From Gibbsiella quercinecans (GTDB taxonomy: Bacteria; Pseudomonadota; Gammaproteobacteria; Enterobacterales; Enterobacteriaceae), in NCBI RefSeq assembly GCF_002291425.1, contig NZ_CP014136.1:4650001-4714000 (forward strand): 64,000 bases of DNA. The letters are read 5' to 3'. A program made the translations under genes and the position numbers. The notes beneath the pieces are model-generated. The model was not told the DNA's origin and searched no databases. It saw only the letters and a program-made list of their open reading frames with translations. The first letter of the stretch is position 1; the number at the start of each line of letters is the position of its first letter. This document shows, in pieces, positions 10,785-19,169 of the stretch.

Positions 10785-10896
10785 GCCAGTTTTGTCCGCG
10801 GCCCGGCGATTGCCTTTGACATGCCGGCTTGGGCTGGTGCAGACTTCTTTACGCCTTATACGCCGCTGCAGCGTTAAGGATCTTACCGTGCCCGCA
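10785..10896 (+). pseudogene. Copy of tannase 3' end next to IS30
   Basis: These 112 bases match 5381-5492 (the last codons and early 3' flank of the tannase gene) with only about four substitutions. There is no upstream reading frame. Between it and IS30 a short piece, 10768-10779, equals the receptor segment at 1601-1612 (12 of 12). The order receptor start, IS30, receptor core, tannase end suggests a deleted tandem copy. Confidence 0.88.
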
Positions 10897-10979
10897 GCGC
10901 CGGGCGCGGCCAACGCCATAGGTTGTTTTCGTGGCTCATGGGTAATACCACGTGCATGTCATAATGTAAGGAGGAATGG

Positions 10980-11867
10980 ATGAGTCGTCTCACCGCGAAA
11001 GATTTCCCCCCTGAACTGCTTGAGCTTTACGATTACTATGCACACGGCAAGATTTCTCGCCGTGAATTCCTTGACCGCGCCGCCAAGTATACCGTCGGCG
11101 GTTTGACTGCCGCCGCGCTGTTGTCTTCGCTAAGCCCCAACTATGCGTTGGCGCAGCAGATTGAATTCACCGATCCGGATATCCTGCCGCAATACATTAC
11201 CTATCCATCGCCTAACGGCCATGGGGAGGTGCGCGGCTATCTGGTGCGCCCGGCCAAAACCGAGGGGCCGCTAGCGGGCGTGGTGGTGGCGCATGAGAAC
11301 CGTGGGTTGAACCCCTACATCGAAGATGTGGCGCGCCGGGTCGCGAAGGCCGGCTTTGTCGCATTGGCGCCGGATGGGCTGAGTTCGGTCGGCGGTTATC
11401 CGGGCAATGATGATAAAGGGCGTGAGCTGCAAAGCCAGGTTGATCCCACCAAGCTGATGAATGACTTTTTTGCCGCCGTTGAGTTTCTGATGGCCGATAA
11501 GTCGATCACCGGCAAGGTGGGCATTACCGGTTTTTGCTATGGCGGCGGCGTCGCCAATGCGGCGGCCGTCGCATATCCTGAATTGGGGGCTGCGGTGCCG
11601 TTCTATGGCCGCCAGCCGCGCGCGGAAGACGTGCCGCGCATTCAGGCACCGCTGTTGATCCACTATGCGGAGCTGGATACCCGGATCAACGAAGGCTGGC
11701 CGGCTTACGAGGCGGCGCTTAAAGCGGCCGGTAAAAACTACGAGGCGTATATCTACCCAGGGGTGAATCACGGCTTCCACAACGATTCCACGCCGCGTTA
11801 CGACAAGGCGGCGGCAGAGTTGGCCTGGGGGCGGACCATCGACTGGTTCCGCCGCTACCTGGTGTAG
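10980..11867 (+). CDS. yghX: Dienelactone hydrolase family protein, YghX-like, Tat signal
   Basis: A 295-residue alpha/beta hydrolase, collinear with E. coli YghX over its whole length as I recall that protein. The N terminus SRREFLDRAAKYTVGG followed by a hydrophobic stretch fits a twin-arginine signal. The catalytic Cys is in GFCYGGG (about residue 181), with Asp in HYAELDTRI and His in GVNHGFH forming the dienelactone-hydrolase triad. A strong AAGGAGG ribosome binding site precedes ATG 10980. Substrate is unknown; its place beside tannase and glycosidase genes would fit work on aromatic or lactone products, but yghX is also found elsewhere. It runs convergent to the VOC gene. Confidence 0.92.
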   Translation: MSRLTAKDFPPELLELYDYYAHGKISRREFLDRAAKYTVGGLTAAALLSSLSPNYALAQQIEFTDPDILPQYITYPSPNGHGEVRGYLVRPAKTEGPLAGVVVAHENRGLNPYIEDVARRVAKAGFVALAPDGLSSVGGYPGNDDKGRELQSQVDPTKLMNDFFAAVEFLMADKSITGKVGITGFCYGGGVANAAAVAYPELGAAVPFYGRQPRAEDVPRIQAPLLIHYAELDTRINEGWPAYEAALKAAGKNYEAYIYPGVNHGFHNDSTPRYDKAAAELAWGRTIDWFRRYLV

Positions 11868-11894
11868 CGGGCCACGGTCTCTCTTTATCAGCAC

Positions 11895-11914
11895 GCCGGT
11901 GCATGGGCACCGGC
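11895..11914. terminator. Bidirectional hairpin between convergent genes
   Basis: GCCGGTGC (11895-11902) and GCACCGGC (11907-11914) form a perfect stem with a four-base loop in the 53-base gap between yghX and the VOC gene. Confidence 0.6.
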
Positions 11915-11920
11915 AGTGCT

Positions 11921-12355
11921 TTACTGCGTTCTTGCGGCGCGGCGTTTTTGTTTTTCCAGGAAGAACATCACTTCGAGCTTCAGGCCATCCGGATCGAGAA
12001 AGTACACCGCATAATACCCCTCGCCATAGCTTGGATAGGCGGCGGGCGCGTCAACGATGGTGACGTTTTCTTTCAACAACACGCCATAGAGCGCATCGAC
12101 ATCTTCATACCTGGCCACCTCAAACGCATAGTGATGGAACCCCACGTCTCCCGTGCGGTGGTGGTGCTTGCGGCCCTGTTCGTCGGCTTCGGTGATCCAG
12201 AACATGGTCTCGCCGTTCGTCCAACCGACTACACGGTCAAATTCCCACTCAATGCTGAATCCCATAAAACCGAGCACACGGTTGTAGAACTGCTTCGAGC
12301 GCGCCAAATCGCTCACGCGGATGGCGAGGTGGTCAATACCGATGACTTTTACCAT
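11921..12355 (-). CDS. VOC (glyoxalase/dioxygenase-fold) family protein
   Basis: A 144-residue protein with the vicinal-oxygen-chelate fold: IDHLAIRVSDLARSKQFYNRVLGF at the start, then VGFHHYAFEV, and DPDGLKLEVMFF at the end, giving the usual His/Glu metal ligands. Such proteins act as glyoxalases, extradiol-type dioxygenases or antibiotic-binding proteins. I set the start at the ATG read from 12355 because an AGGAGGT site lies seven bases before it; the frame extends further without one. It lies downstream of and in the same direction as the MATE exporter gene (122-base gap). The substrate is not evident. Confidence 0.82.
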   Translation of the reverse strand: MVKVIGIDHLAIRVSDLARSKQFYNRVLGFMGFSIEWEFDRVVGWTNGETMFWITEADEQGRKHHHRTGDVGFHHYAFEVARYEDVDALYGVLLKENVTIVDAPAAYPSYGEGYYAVYFLDPDGLKLEVMFFLEKQKRRAARTQ

Positions 12356-12477
12356 TTGGGTTACCTCCTGGGTAGGCTGAACCAAAGGCATGTTAGCGCC
12401 GGGCGGCAGGCGAAAGCGCTGGTTGCGTCACACAACCGTGTTTGAAGCGGCCCGGTATGGGCGGCGCGCCTGGCGCC

Positions 12478-13908
12478 TTACGACGTTTTTTTGGTCTTCG
12501 GGTATTTCCAGAGCCAACGGCCACTGACCATCCGCCAGTAGAAAAGTAGGCCGCGCAGGATCCAGTCGAAGAACATTCCCAGCCAAATGCCCACCACGCC
12601 GAAATTAAGCACGATCCCCAGGAAATACCCCACCAAAATGCGCCCGCCCCACATGCCCAGCATGGAAACCCACATGGTGAAGCGCGCATCGCGCGCGCCT
12701 TTCAGCCCGGCCGGTAACACCCACGAGGCGGCCCAGAACGGCATAAAGGCCGCATTCAGCCAGATTAAGGTTTTGACCACATCGATAACGTCTTCTTCAT
12801 TGGTATAGAAACGGGCCATCATGCCGGCGAATGGGGCCGAGAGCATCGCCAGCGCGCAAAGCCCCAGCGTGGATAACCAGAAAATATGCCGCAGCTGGCG
12901 CTCCGACTGGGCGATTTGCCCCTTGCCCAGCCGCGTGCCGACGATAATGGTTGAGGCGGAGCCCAGGGCATTGCCCGGCAGGTTGATTAACGAGGCGATC
13001 GAGAAGGCAATGAAGTTGCCGGCGATCACGTTGGTCCCCATCCCCGCGACGAAAACCTGCGTCAGCAGTTTGCCGCCGTTGAACAGCACCGATTCGATAC
13101 TGGCCGGAATACCGATGCCCAGCACTTCGCGCAGGATATTGGTGTTCATCGGCAGGAAGTAGCTTTTCAGCGGGATTTTCAGTGCCGGGTTGAAGCCGGT
13201 CATCAGCACAAAGATCACGGCGGCGGCACCGATATAGCGGGAAATGGTCAAGCCAAGGCCAGCGCCGATAAAGCCCAGGCCGTCCCATGAGAAACAGCCG
13301 TAGATCAGCAGGCTGCTGATCACCAGGTTCAGAATGTTCATGCCGCCGTTGAGCAGCATCGGGATTTTGGTATTCCCCGCGCCGCGCAGCGCGCCTGAAC
13401 CAATCAGCGCAATAGCCGCCGCCGGATAGCTCCAACTGGTCATTTGCAGATAGGAAAGCGCCAACGCTTTGACTTCCGGCGCGGCGCTGCCGGCAATCAT
13501 GTTGATGATTTGCTGCCCCGAAAACTCGATAACCAGCGCCAACAGAACCGCAAACACCGTCATGATCGCTAAAGACTGGCGCGCGGCGGCGCGAGCGCGC
13601 TCGTGATCCAGCTTACCGAGGCTGAACGCTACCACCACCGTGGTGCCCAGATCGACCGCGGCGAAGAACGAAATCACCACCATATTGAAGCTGTCTGCCA
13701 GGCCCACGCCCGCCATGGCTTCCTTGCCCAGCCAACTCACCAGGAAGGTGCTGAGCACGCCCATTAACAGTACGCACAGATTCTCGAAGAAAATAGGTAC
13801 GGCGAGGGGCGTTATTTCACGCCAGAACAGCACACGATAGGAACGCCGTTTGGGATACCAGGGCGTGCGCTCAATCGCTTTGCGCAAAGAGAGGATGACG
13901 TTTTGCAA
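12478..13908 (-). CDS. MATE family multidrug efflux transporter
   Basis: A 476-residue inner-membrane protein with about 12 hydrophobic segments, typical of the MATE/DinF family (EITPLAVPIFFENLCVLLMG at the start of the first bundle; SGALRGAGNTKIPM in the middle; LPAGLKGARDARFTMW as the matching repeat motif in the second half). Members export drugs and flavonoid-like cations by Na+ or H+ exchange. The length is normal. It may share a transcript with the VOC gene. Efflux of plant phenolics released by the upstream enzymes is a reasonable guess, not shown by the sequence. Confidence 0.9.
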   Translation of the reverse strand: MQNVILSLRKAIERTPWYPKRRSYRVLFWREITPLAVPIFFENLCVLLMGVLSTFLVSWLGKEAMAGVGLADSFNMVVISFFAAVDLGTTVVVAFSLGKLDHERARAAARQSLAIMTVFAVLLALVIEFSGQQIINMIAGSAAPEVKALALSYLQMTSWSYPAAAIALIGSGALRGAGNTKIPMLLNGGMNILNLVISSLLIYGCFSWDGLGFIGAGLGLTISRYIGAAAVIFVLMTGFNPALKIPLKSYFLPMNTNILREVLGIGIPASIESVLFNGGKLLTQVFVAGMGTNVIAGNFIAFSIASLINLPGNALGSASTIIVGTRLGKGQIAQSERQLRHIFWLSTLGLCALAMLSAPFAGMMARFYTNEEDVIDVVKTLIWLNAAFMPFWAASWVLPAGLKGARDARFTMWVSMLGMWGGRILVGYFLGIVLNFGVVGIWLGMFFDWILRGLLFYWRMVSGRWLWKYPKTKKTS

Positions 13909-14134
13909 GAGAGTCCAGATGCCAGGAAAAGTGGAACAGCGTTTTGAATCATGATGGTAAAAGATTCGGCATTATGCAAAGTCTTTTTTGCTACCGTTTT
14001 GCACAAAATTTTTCATGCGTTTCACCCGGCGAAAGCGCGTTAAAAACCGGGGGGAAACGCAGGGTATCAGCCACGCCGTATCTCTGCGGCGCGCTGCGCG
14101 GGTTCCGCCAGATGCCGGCCGCCGCCAATCGGTT

Positions 14135-14180
14135 GTTGCAAATGTAACATAGATGCAACATGGCTGGTTGGAAATGCAAC
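14135..14180 (+). promoter_or_regulatory. Tandem imperfect palindromes, probable enhancer-binding-protein sites
   Basis: GTTGCAAATGTAAC (14135-14148) and GTTGGAAATGCAAC (14167-14180) fit GTTGSAAATGYAAC and start 32 bases apart, about three helical turns, so both face the same side. A TGTTGCA...TGCAACA inverted repeat (14134-14160) overlaps the first. They lie roughly 70-110 bases above the sigma-54-like promoter, where activators such as SfnR bind. Confidence 0.6.
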
Positions 14181-14245
14181 AGCAACCAGGCGCCATGCTC
14201 CTTTCACTCAATTGATTTTCATCATTTATTTCCCCTCTTGAAGTT

Positions 14246-14261
14246 GGCACACATTCTGCTA
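14246..14261 (+). promoter_or_regulatory. Probable sigma-54 promoter of sulfone operon
   Basis: TTGGCACACATTCTGCT contains GG at 14247-14248 and GC at 14259-14260, exactly 12 bases apart as RpoN promoters require, and agrees with TGGCAC-N5-TTGC except for one base. Transcription would start near 14272, leaving a leader of about 164 bases before sfnG. Confidence 0.68.
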
Positions 14262-14435
14262 ACACACTTATAACCAATGATTATCTTTTTATTTTCATAA
14301 AGCAGAAAACGTTATATAGAAAAACGATAATTCGCGGCGAAAGCGTTTTTCACCCTACGTCATATCAAGCCACTTCGCCTGCAACCTGATGTATGGCGGA
14401 TATAAAAATTCATCAATAAAAGACGGGAGTGCCCT

Positions 14436-15545
14436 ATGTCCATTTCAGAGCCAGGTAATCATCCGCTGCAGTTTGCCTATTGGGTGCCGAACGTGTCGGG
14501 CGGGTTAGTGATCAGCAATATTCCGCAGCGCACCAGTTGGGATATCGGCTACAACCGAAAACTGGCGCAAATCGCCGAACGCGCCGGTTTTGACTATGCG
14601 CTCACGCAGATCCGTTTTACCGCCGGTTATGGCGCCGACAACCAGCATGAATCGGTGTCTTTTTCCCAGGCGCTGCTGGCATCGACGGAAAAGCTGAAAG
14701 TGATCGCCGCCTTGCTCCCCGGCCCCTGGAACCCCACCCTGGCGGCAAAGCAAATCGCCACTATCAGCCACCTGTACGGCCCGCGCATCGCGGTCAATAT
14801 CGTCAGCGGCTGGTTCCGTGGGGAGTTTAAAGCCATCGGCGAGCCCTGGCTCGACCACGAAGAGCGCTACCTGCGTTCGGAAGAGTTCATTCGCTGCCTG
14901 CAAGGCATCTGGCGCGAAGCCAGCTTTACCTTTGCCGGCGATTTCTATCGTTTTCGTGATTATTCCCTCAAGCCCAAGCCGCTGGCGCCGTTGCCAGAAA
15001 TTTTCCAGGGCGGCAGCTCGCGTGCCGCGCGGGATATGGCCGCGCGCGTTTCCGATTGGTATTTCACCAATGGCAACACGCCTGAAGGCATCAAAGCACA
15101 GGTGGATGACATCCAGCGCAAGGCGGCACAAAACCAGCATCAGGTGAAGATCGGGGTTAATGGCTTCGTTATCGCGCGTGAAAGCGAAAAAGAAGCGCAG
15201 GCGGTGCTGCGGGAAATTATTGATAACGCCAATCCGGACGCGGTGAAAGGGTTCCAGCACGAAGTGAAAAACGCCGGCAGCGCATCGCCGGAGGGCGAGG
15301 GCAACTGGGCCAAATCCACCTTTGAAGATTTGGTGCAATACAACGACGGCTTTAAAACCAACCTGATTGGCACGCCGCAGCAGATCGCGGAACGCATCAT
15401 TGCGCTCAAACAGGCGGGCGTCAATCTGCTGCTGCTGGCTTTCCTGCATTTCCAGGAGGAAGTCGAGTTCTTCGGCAGGGAAGTGATCCCTCTGGTGCGC
15501 GAGCTGGAAAAGCAATCTCGGCCCGCCATTGCCCCGGTTAACTGA
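14436..15545 (+). CDS. sfnG: FMNH2-dependent dimethylsulfone monooxygenase, SfnG type
   Basis: A 369-residue bacterial-luciferase-like flavin monooxygenase. The start LQFAYWVPNVSGGLVIS, YDYALTQIRFTAGYGA-type core and WNPTLAAKQIATIS stretch, followed by INIVSGWFRGEF-like residues, place it with SfnG, which oxidises dimethyl sulfone to methanesulfinate so that its sulfur can be used. It needs reduced FMN from a partner reductase, and no such gene is in this operon or window. GGGAG lies about eight bases before ATG 14436. It heads a seven-gene operon with an importer and SfnB, behind a sigma-54-like promoter. Confidence 0.85.
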   Translation: MSISEPGNHPLQFAYWVPNVSGGLVISNIPQRTSWDIGYNRKLAQIAERAGFDYALTQIRFTAGYGADNQHESVSFSQALLASTEKLKVIAALLPGPWNPTLAAKQIATISHLYGPRIAVNIVSGWFRGEFKAIGEPWLDHEERYLRSEEFIRCLQGIWREASFTFAGDFYRFRDYSLKPKPLAPLPEIFQGGSSRAARDMAARVSDWYFTNGNTPEGIKAQVDDIQRKAAQNQHQVKIGVNGFVIARESEKEAQAVLREIIDNANPDAVKGFQHEVKNAGSASPEGEGNWAKSTFEDLVQYNDGFKTNLIGTPQQIAERIIALKQAGVNLLLLAFLHFQEEVEFFGREVIPLVRELEKQSRPAIAPVN

Positions 15546-15574
15546 CGATAACCCCCACCGGCCTGGAGATCATT

Positions 15575-16462
15575 ATGACGTTATCAGAAACATCGCCTTC
15601 CTCGCTGGCGGCATTCCAGCAGGCGTTGGCAGGGGAGCGCGATGCAGAACCGATCGACGCCGAGCATAGCGGTGCGTCCTTGGCGCTTTCCGGTATTTCC
15701 CTCGCCTTTGGCGGCGTCAGCGCGTTAACCGATGTTTCGCTGCAGGCCGGCCCATCGCAACTGCTGGCGATCATCGGCCCGAACGGCGCCGGCAAAAGCT
15801 CGCTGCTGAATGTGATTTCCGGGCTATACCGGCCGGATAAAGGGGAGATTGTGCTCGATGGCCGGCGCTACCGCGCCATGCGCGCACAAAAGCTGGCCAG
15901 CGCCGGTGTCGCGCGCACGTTCCAGAACCTGGCGTTGTTCCATGGGTTGTCGGTGCGGGACAACGTGCTGCAAGGCCTGGCGCACCGGCGGCAAACGGCG
16001 CTGTTTAGTGAAGTGTTCGGTTTGCCGCGCGCGCGGCGCGAGACGGCTAGCCACCGGCAACAGGCCAATGCGGTGATCGATTTTTTTGGCCTGCAACCGG
16101 TTGCCGATAACCCGATAGGCAGCTTGTCCTATGGCCTGCAAAAGCGCGCTGAACTGGCGCGCGCGCTGGTGACGCGGCCGCGCCTGCTGCTGCTGGACGA
16201 GCCGATGGCGGGCATGACGCTGGCCGACAAACAGCGGCTTAGCGGGCTGATCCGCGACATTCGTGCGCATTTCGGCACCACGATCCTGCTGATTGAGCAT
16301 GATATCGGCGTGGTGATGAACCTGTCGGATCGCATCGTGGTGCTGGAGTATGGGCGCAATATCGCGGCGGGCACGCCAGAGGTTATTCGGCAGGATCCGG
16401 CGGTGATTGCCGCTTACCTGGGCACTGCTTCCGGGCCAGCGCCTTCTGCGGAGGCGGTGTGA
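15575..16462 (+). CDS. Branched-chain-type ABC importer ATPase (LivG-like)
   Basis: A 295-residue ATP-binding subunit. Walker A GPNGAGKSS at residues 68-76, Q-loop in TFQNLALF, signature LSYGLQKRAEL, Walker B LLLLDEPMAGM and switch His in LIEHDIGVVM are all intact. The extra region between Walker A and the signature and the AGTPEVIRQDPAVIAAYLG tail are typical of LivG. It has an unusual leader of about 35 residues before the ABC domain. It overlaps the next gene by one base (TGATG). In this operon the substrate is probably a sulfur compound rather than an amino acid (inference). Confidence 0.9.
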   Translation: MTLSETSPSSLAAFQQALAGERDAEPIDAEHSGASLALSGISLAFGGVSALTDVSLQAGPSQLLAIIGPNGAGKSSLLNVISGLYRPDKGEIVLDGRRYRAMRAQKLASAGVARTFQNLALFHGLSVRDNVLQGLAHRRQTALFSEVFGLPRARRETASHRQQANAVIDFFGLQPVADNPIGSLSYGLQKRAELARALVTRPRLLLLDEPMAGMTLADKQRLSGLIRDIRAHFGTTILLIEHDIGVVMNLSDRIVVLEYGRNIAAGTPEVIRQDPAVIAAYLGTASGPAPSAEAV

Positions 16463-17355
16463 TGAATATCGACTGGCTGTTTTTAATCGAAGTGCTGGTC
16501 GGCGGGCTGTTATCCGGCGTGATGTATTCGCTGGTGGCGTTGGGTTTTGTGCTGGTTTACAAAAGCTCGGGCGTATTCAACTTCGCCCAGGGATCGATGC
16601 TGTTGTTTGCCGCGTTAACCTTCGTTTGCCTGGTCGAGCGCGGCTGGTCGGTCTGGGCGGTGCTGCCGATCACGCTGGTGATCATCTCGCTGCTGGGCAT
16701 GTTGATCGAGTTCTCGGTGCTGCGGCCGCTGGTGAATCAGCCGCCGATTATTTTGTTCGTCGCCACGCTCGGCGTCTCCTACATCATCGAAGGTGCGGCG
16801 CAACTGCTGTGGGGCACCCAGGTGCATGCGTTGGATCTCGGTATCGACGACACCCCGTTTGAGGTGGGCGGGGTGCTGATCAGCCTGTTTGATCTGTTTG
16901 CCGCCGGCGTGGCCGGGCTACTGGTGCTGTTGCTGAGCCTGTTCTTCCGCTATACGCACACCGGGCTCGCGTTTCGCGCGGTCGCCGACGACACCTTCGC
17001 CGGGCTGGCGGTGGGCCTGAACATTGGCCGCCTGTGGGCGGTGGTCTGGGCGGCGGCGGGCGTGGTGGCGCTGGTGGCCGGCCTGCTGTGGGGGGCGCGG
17101 CTAGGGGTGCAGTTTTCGCTTTCTCTGGTGGTGCTCAAAGCGTTGCCGGTGTTGGTGCTTGGCGGCTTCGATTCGATCGCCGGGGTGATTGTCGCCGGCC
17201 TGCTGGTCGGCGCCATTGAGAAGCTAGGCTCGGTCTATCTCGGCCCATTATTGGGCGGCGGCATTGATAGCTGGATCGCCTATGCCGTTGCGCTGCTGTT
17301 CCTGTTGATCCGCCCGGCAGGGCTGTTCGGCTCCCACCGTTTGTCGAGGTTGTGA
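16462..17355 (+). CDS. Branched-chain-type ABC importer permease (LivH-like)
   Basis: A 297-residue inner-membrane permease with about eight hydrophobic segments. LLSGVMYSLVALGFVLVYKSSG and FNFAQGSMLL near the start are the LivH family hallmarks, and LGGFDSIAGVIVAGLLVGAIE near the end contacts the ATPase. ATG 16462 is chosen because GGAGG (16450-16454) is seven bases away; GTG 16459 is too close. It pairs with the LivM-like permease that follows. Confidence 0.9.
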   Translation: MNIDWLFLIEVLVGGLLSGVMYSLVALGFVLVYKSSGVFNFAQGSMLLFAALTFVCLVERGWSVWAVLPITLVIISLLGMLIEFSVLRPLVNQPPIILFVATLGVSYIIEGAAQLLWGTQVHALDLGIDDTPFEVGGVLISLFDLFAAGVAGLLVLLLSLFFRYTHTGLAFRAVADDTFAGLAVGLNIGRLWAVVWAAAGVVALVAGLLWGARLGVQFSLSLVVLKALPVLVLGGFDSIAGVIVAGLLVGAIEKLGSVYLGPLLGGGIDSWIAYAVALLFLLIRPAGLFGSHRLSRL

Positions 17356-17357
17356 AC

Positions 17358-18401
17358 ATGTCGATATTGCCCTTCGCTATCCGCCGTTATCCACTGCGGA
17401 GCCTGCCCCTTGGGCTGCTTGCCCTGCTGGGCGTGGCGTTTGTTCTGTTGCCGTGGATTGGCGATGAATATCTTTTTGATGCGGTACTGACGCCGTTTCT
17501 GGCGCTGTCGCTGGCGGCATTGGGGCTGAATGTGCTGGCGGGCTACACCGGGCAGATATCGCTTGGCAGCGCCGCTTTTATGGCGGTGGGCGCCTATGCC
17601 GCGCTGAATCTTATCAGCCGGCTGCCTGTTCTGCCGTTGCCGATCGTACTGCTGCTGGCCGGCGCCATCAGTGCGCTGCTGGGGCTGATTTTTGGCTTGC
17701 CCAGCCTGCGGCTTAGCAGCTTTTATCTGGCGATTTCCACCTTGGCGACCCAGTTTTTCGTCCAGTGGGCGTTGAATAACTTCGGCTGGTTTTCCCTTAA
17801 CAGCGCTTCTGGCGTGGTGTCGGTGGCGCCGTTGCACCTGGGGGCGTGGGCTATCGACAGTTCGGTGCGGCGTTATCTGTTCACTCTGGCGGTGGTCAGT
17901 TTGCTGACCTGGCTGGTGGTGCGGCTGGTGAATTCGTCCGCCGGCCGGAATTTTATTTCCGTTCGCGATAATCCGCTGGCGGCGCGGGTGATTGGCGTGC
18001 CGATCCTGCGTACCAAGATGATCGCCTTTGGTCTGTCCTCTTTCATCATCGGGATCGCCGGCGTGCTGTGGTCGTTTACCTATCTGCGCAACATCGAGCC
18101 GGCAGGTTTTAACCTGGAGCGGTCGTTCCAGTTGCTGTTCATCATCATTATCGGCGGGTTGGGCACCGTGCGCGGGGCGTTTCTCGGCGCGGCACTGCTG
18201 ACGCTGTTTCCGCTGTTGCTCGCCCGCGCCTGCGAATGGCTGTTCGGGCAACGGGTCGATTCCGGCGTGCTGGAACTGGTGCAGAACATCATTATCGGCG
18301 TGCTGCTGATCGGCTTTCTGATCGCCGAGCCCAAAGGATTGGCGGCATTAACGCAGCGCCTGGCCGCCTACTTCACAACTGGGAGAAAACGCCATGTCTG
18401 A
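17358..18401 (+). CDS. Branched-chain-type ABC importer permease (LivM-like)
   Basis: A permease of about 347 residues with 8-10 membrane segments; ALGLNVLAGYTGQISLGSAAFMAVGAY-type region (the GLN-GxTGQxSLG-AAF motif of LivM) and IIIGGLGTVRGAFLGAALL near the end are typical. GAGGT at 17346 fits ATG 17358; a GTG at 17352 overlapping the previous stop is the alternative. The gene overlaps the next one by eight bases, a sign of coupled translation. Confidence 0.9.
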   Translation: MSILPFAIRRYPLRSLPLGLLALLGVAFVLLPWIGDEYLFDAVLTPFLALSLAALGLNVLAGYTGQISLGSAAFMAVGAYAALNLISRLPVLPLPIVLLLAGAISALLGLIFGLPSLRLSSFYLAISTLATQFFVQWALNNFGWFSLNSASGVVSVAPLHLGAWAIDSSVRRYLFTLAVVSLLTWLVVRLVNSSAGRNFISVRDNPLAARVIGVPILRTKMIAFGLSSFIIGIAGVLWSFTYLRNIEPAGFNLERSFQLLFIIIIGGLGTVRGAFLGAALLTLFPLLLARACEWLFGQRVDSGVLELVQNIIIGVLLIGFLIAEPKGLAALTQRLAAYFTTGRKRHV

Positions 18402-19146
18402 CGGCACCCCCTTGCTTAGCGTCACTCACCTTAGCGCCCGTTATCAGCGGCATATTATCGCGCTGGAAGATGTTTCCCTCACCGTGGGGGAAGGGGAGAT
18501 TGTCGCCCTGCTCGGGCGCAACGGCGCCGGTAAATCGACGGCGCTGCAGGCGATTTCACACCTGTTGCCGGCGCGCCGTGGCGAAGTGAGCGCTGGCCGG
18601 GTGCTGTGGGCCGGCCAGGATATCACCGCCGAAGCGCCGCACAAGCTGGTGCGGCGCGGGATTGTGCCGGTGCTTGAAGGGCGGCACTGCTTTGTTTCCT
18701 TAACGCTGGAAGAGAACCTGATCACCGGCGCGCTGGCGCGTTCGGCGTCCCGCGGGCAGATACGCCAGGGGCTGGAGGAGATTTATCAGATTTTCCCGCG
18801 TCTGAAAGATAAACGCCATCTGCCGGCCGGCCTGGCTTCCGGCGGCGAACAGCAGATGGCGGCGATTGGCCGGGCGCTGATGGCCAACCCCAGGCTGTTA
18901 TTGCTTGATGAACCTTCTATGGGCCTGGCGCCCAGGATCGTCGAGGAGATTTTTACCGTATTAAGCCAGCTTAATCAGCGGCAAAAGCTGTCGATTCTGG
19001 TGGCGGAACAGAATTCCACCGTTGCATTACGCCATGCCCATCGGGCTTACGTATTGGACAGTGGCAGCGTGGCGCTTTCCGGCAATGCGCAGGAACTGAG
19101 CCAGCAGGAAGATGTGCAGAGAATTTATCTCGGCTTTGCGGCATGA
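18394..19146 (+). CDS. Branched-chain-type ABC importer ATPase (LivF-like)
   Basis: A 250-residue second ATPase. Walker A GRNGAGKST (residues 41-49), then the LivF-type VRRGIVPVLEGRHCFVSLT segment, signature SGGEQQMAAIGRAL, Walker B LLLLDEPSMGLAP and a Gln/His switch region LVAEQNSTVAL. The compact size and EGR..F motif separate LivF from LivG. With the LivG, H and M partners and the binding protein at 20497 it makes a complete importer. Confidence 0.9.
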   Translation: MSDGTPLLSVTHLSARYQRHIIALEDVSLTVGEGEIVALLGRNGAGKSTALQAISHLLPARRGEVSAGRVLWAGQDITAEAPHKLVRRGIVPVLEGRHCFVSLTLEENLITGALARSASRGQIRQGLEEIYQIFPRLKDKRHLPAGLASGGEQQMAAIGRALMANPRLLLLDEPSMGLAPRIVEEIFTVLSQLNQRQKLSILVAEQNSTVALRHAHRAYVLDSGSVALSGNAQELSQQEDVQRIYLGFAA

Positions 19147-19169
19147 CCTTTCTTACAGGAGAGTACAAC

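Noticed and set aside
14505..15515. A 336-codon open frame on the minus strand opposite sfnG
   Set aside because: It is the antisense shadow of a clear flavin monooxygenase gene, has no ribosome binding site and no family motif.
17280..18251. A 323-codon minus-strand frame opposite the LivM-like permease
   Set aside because: Gln/Arg-rich antisense of membrane helices; no start site.
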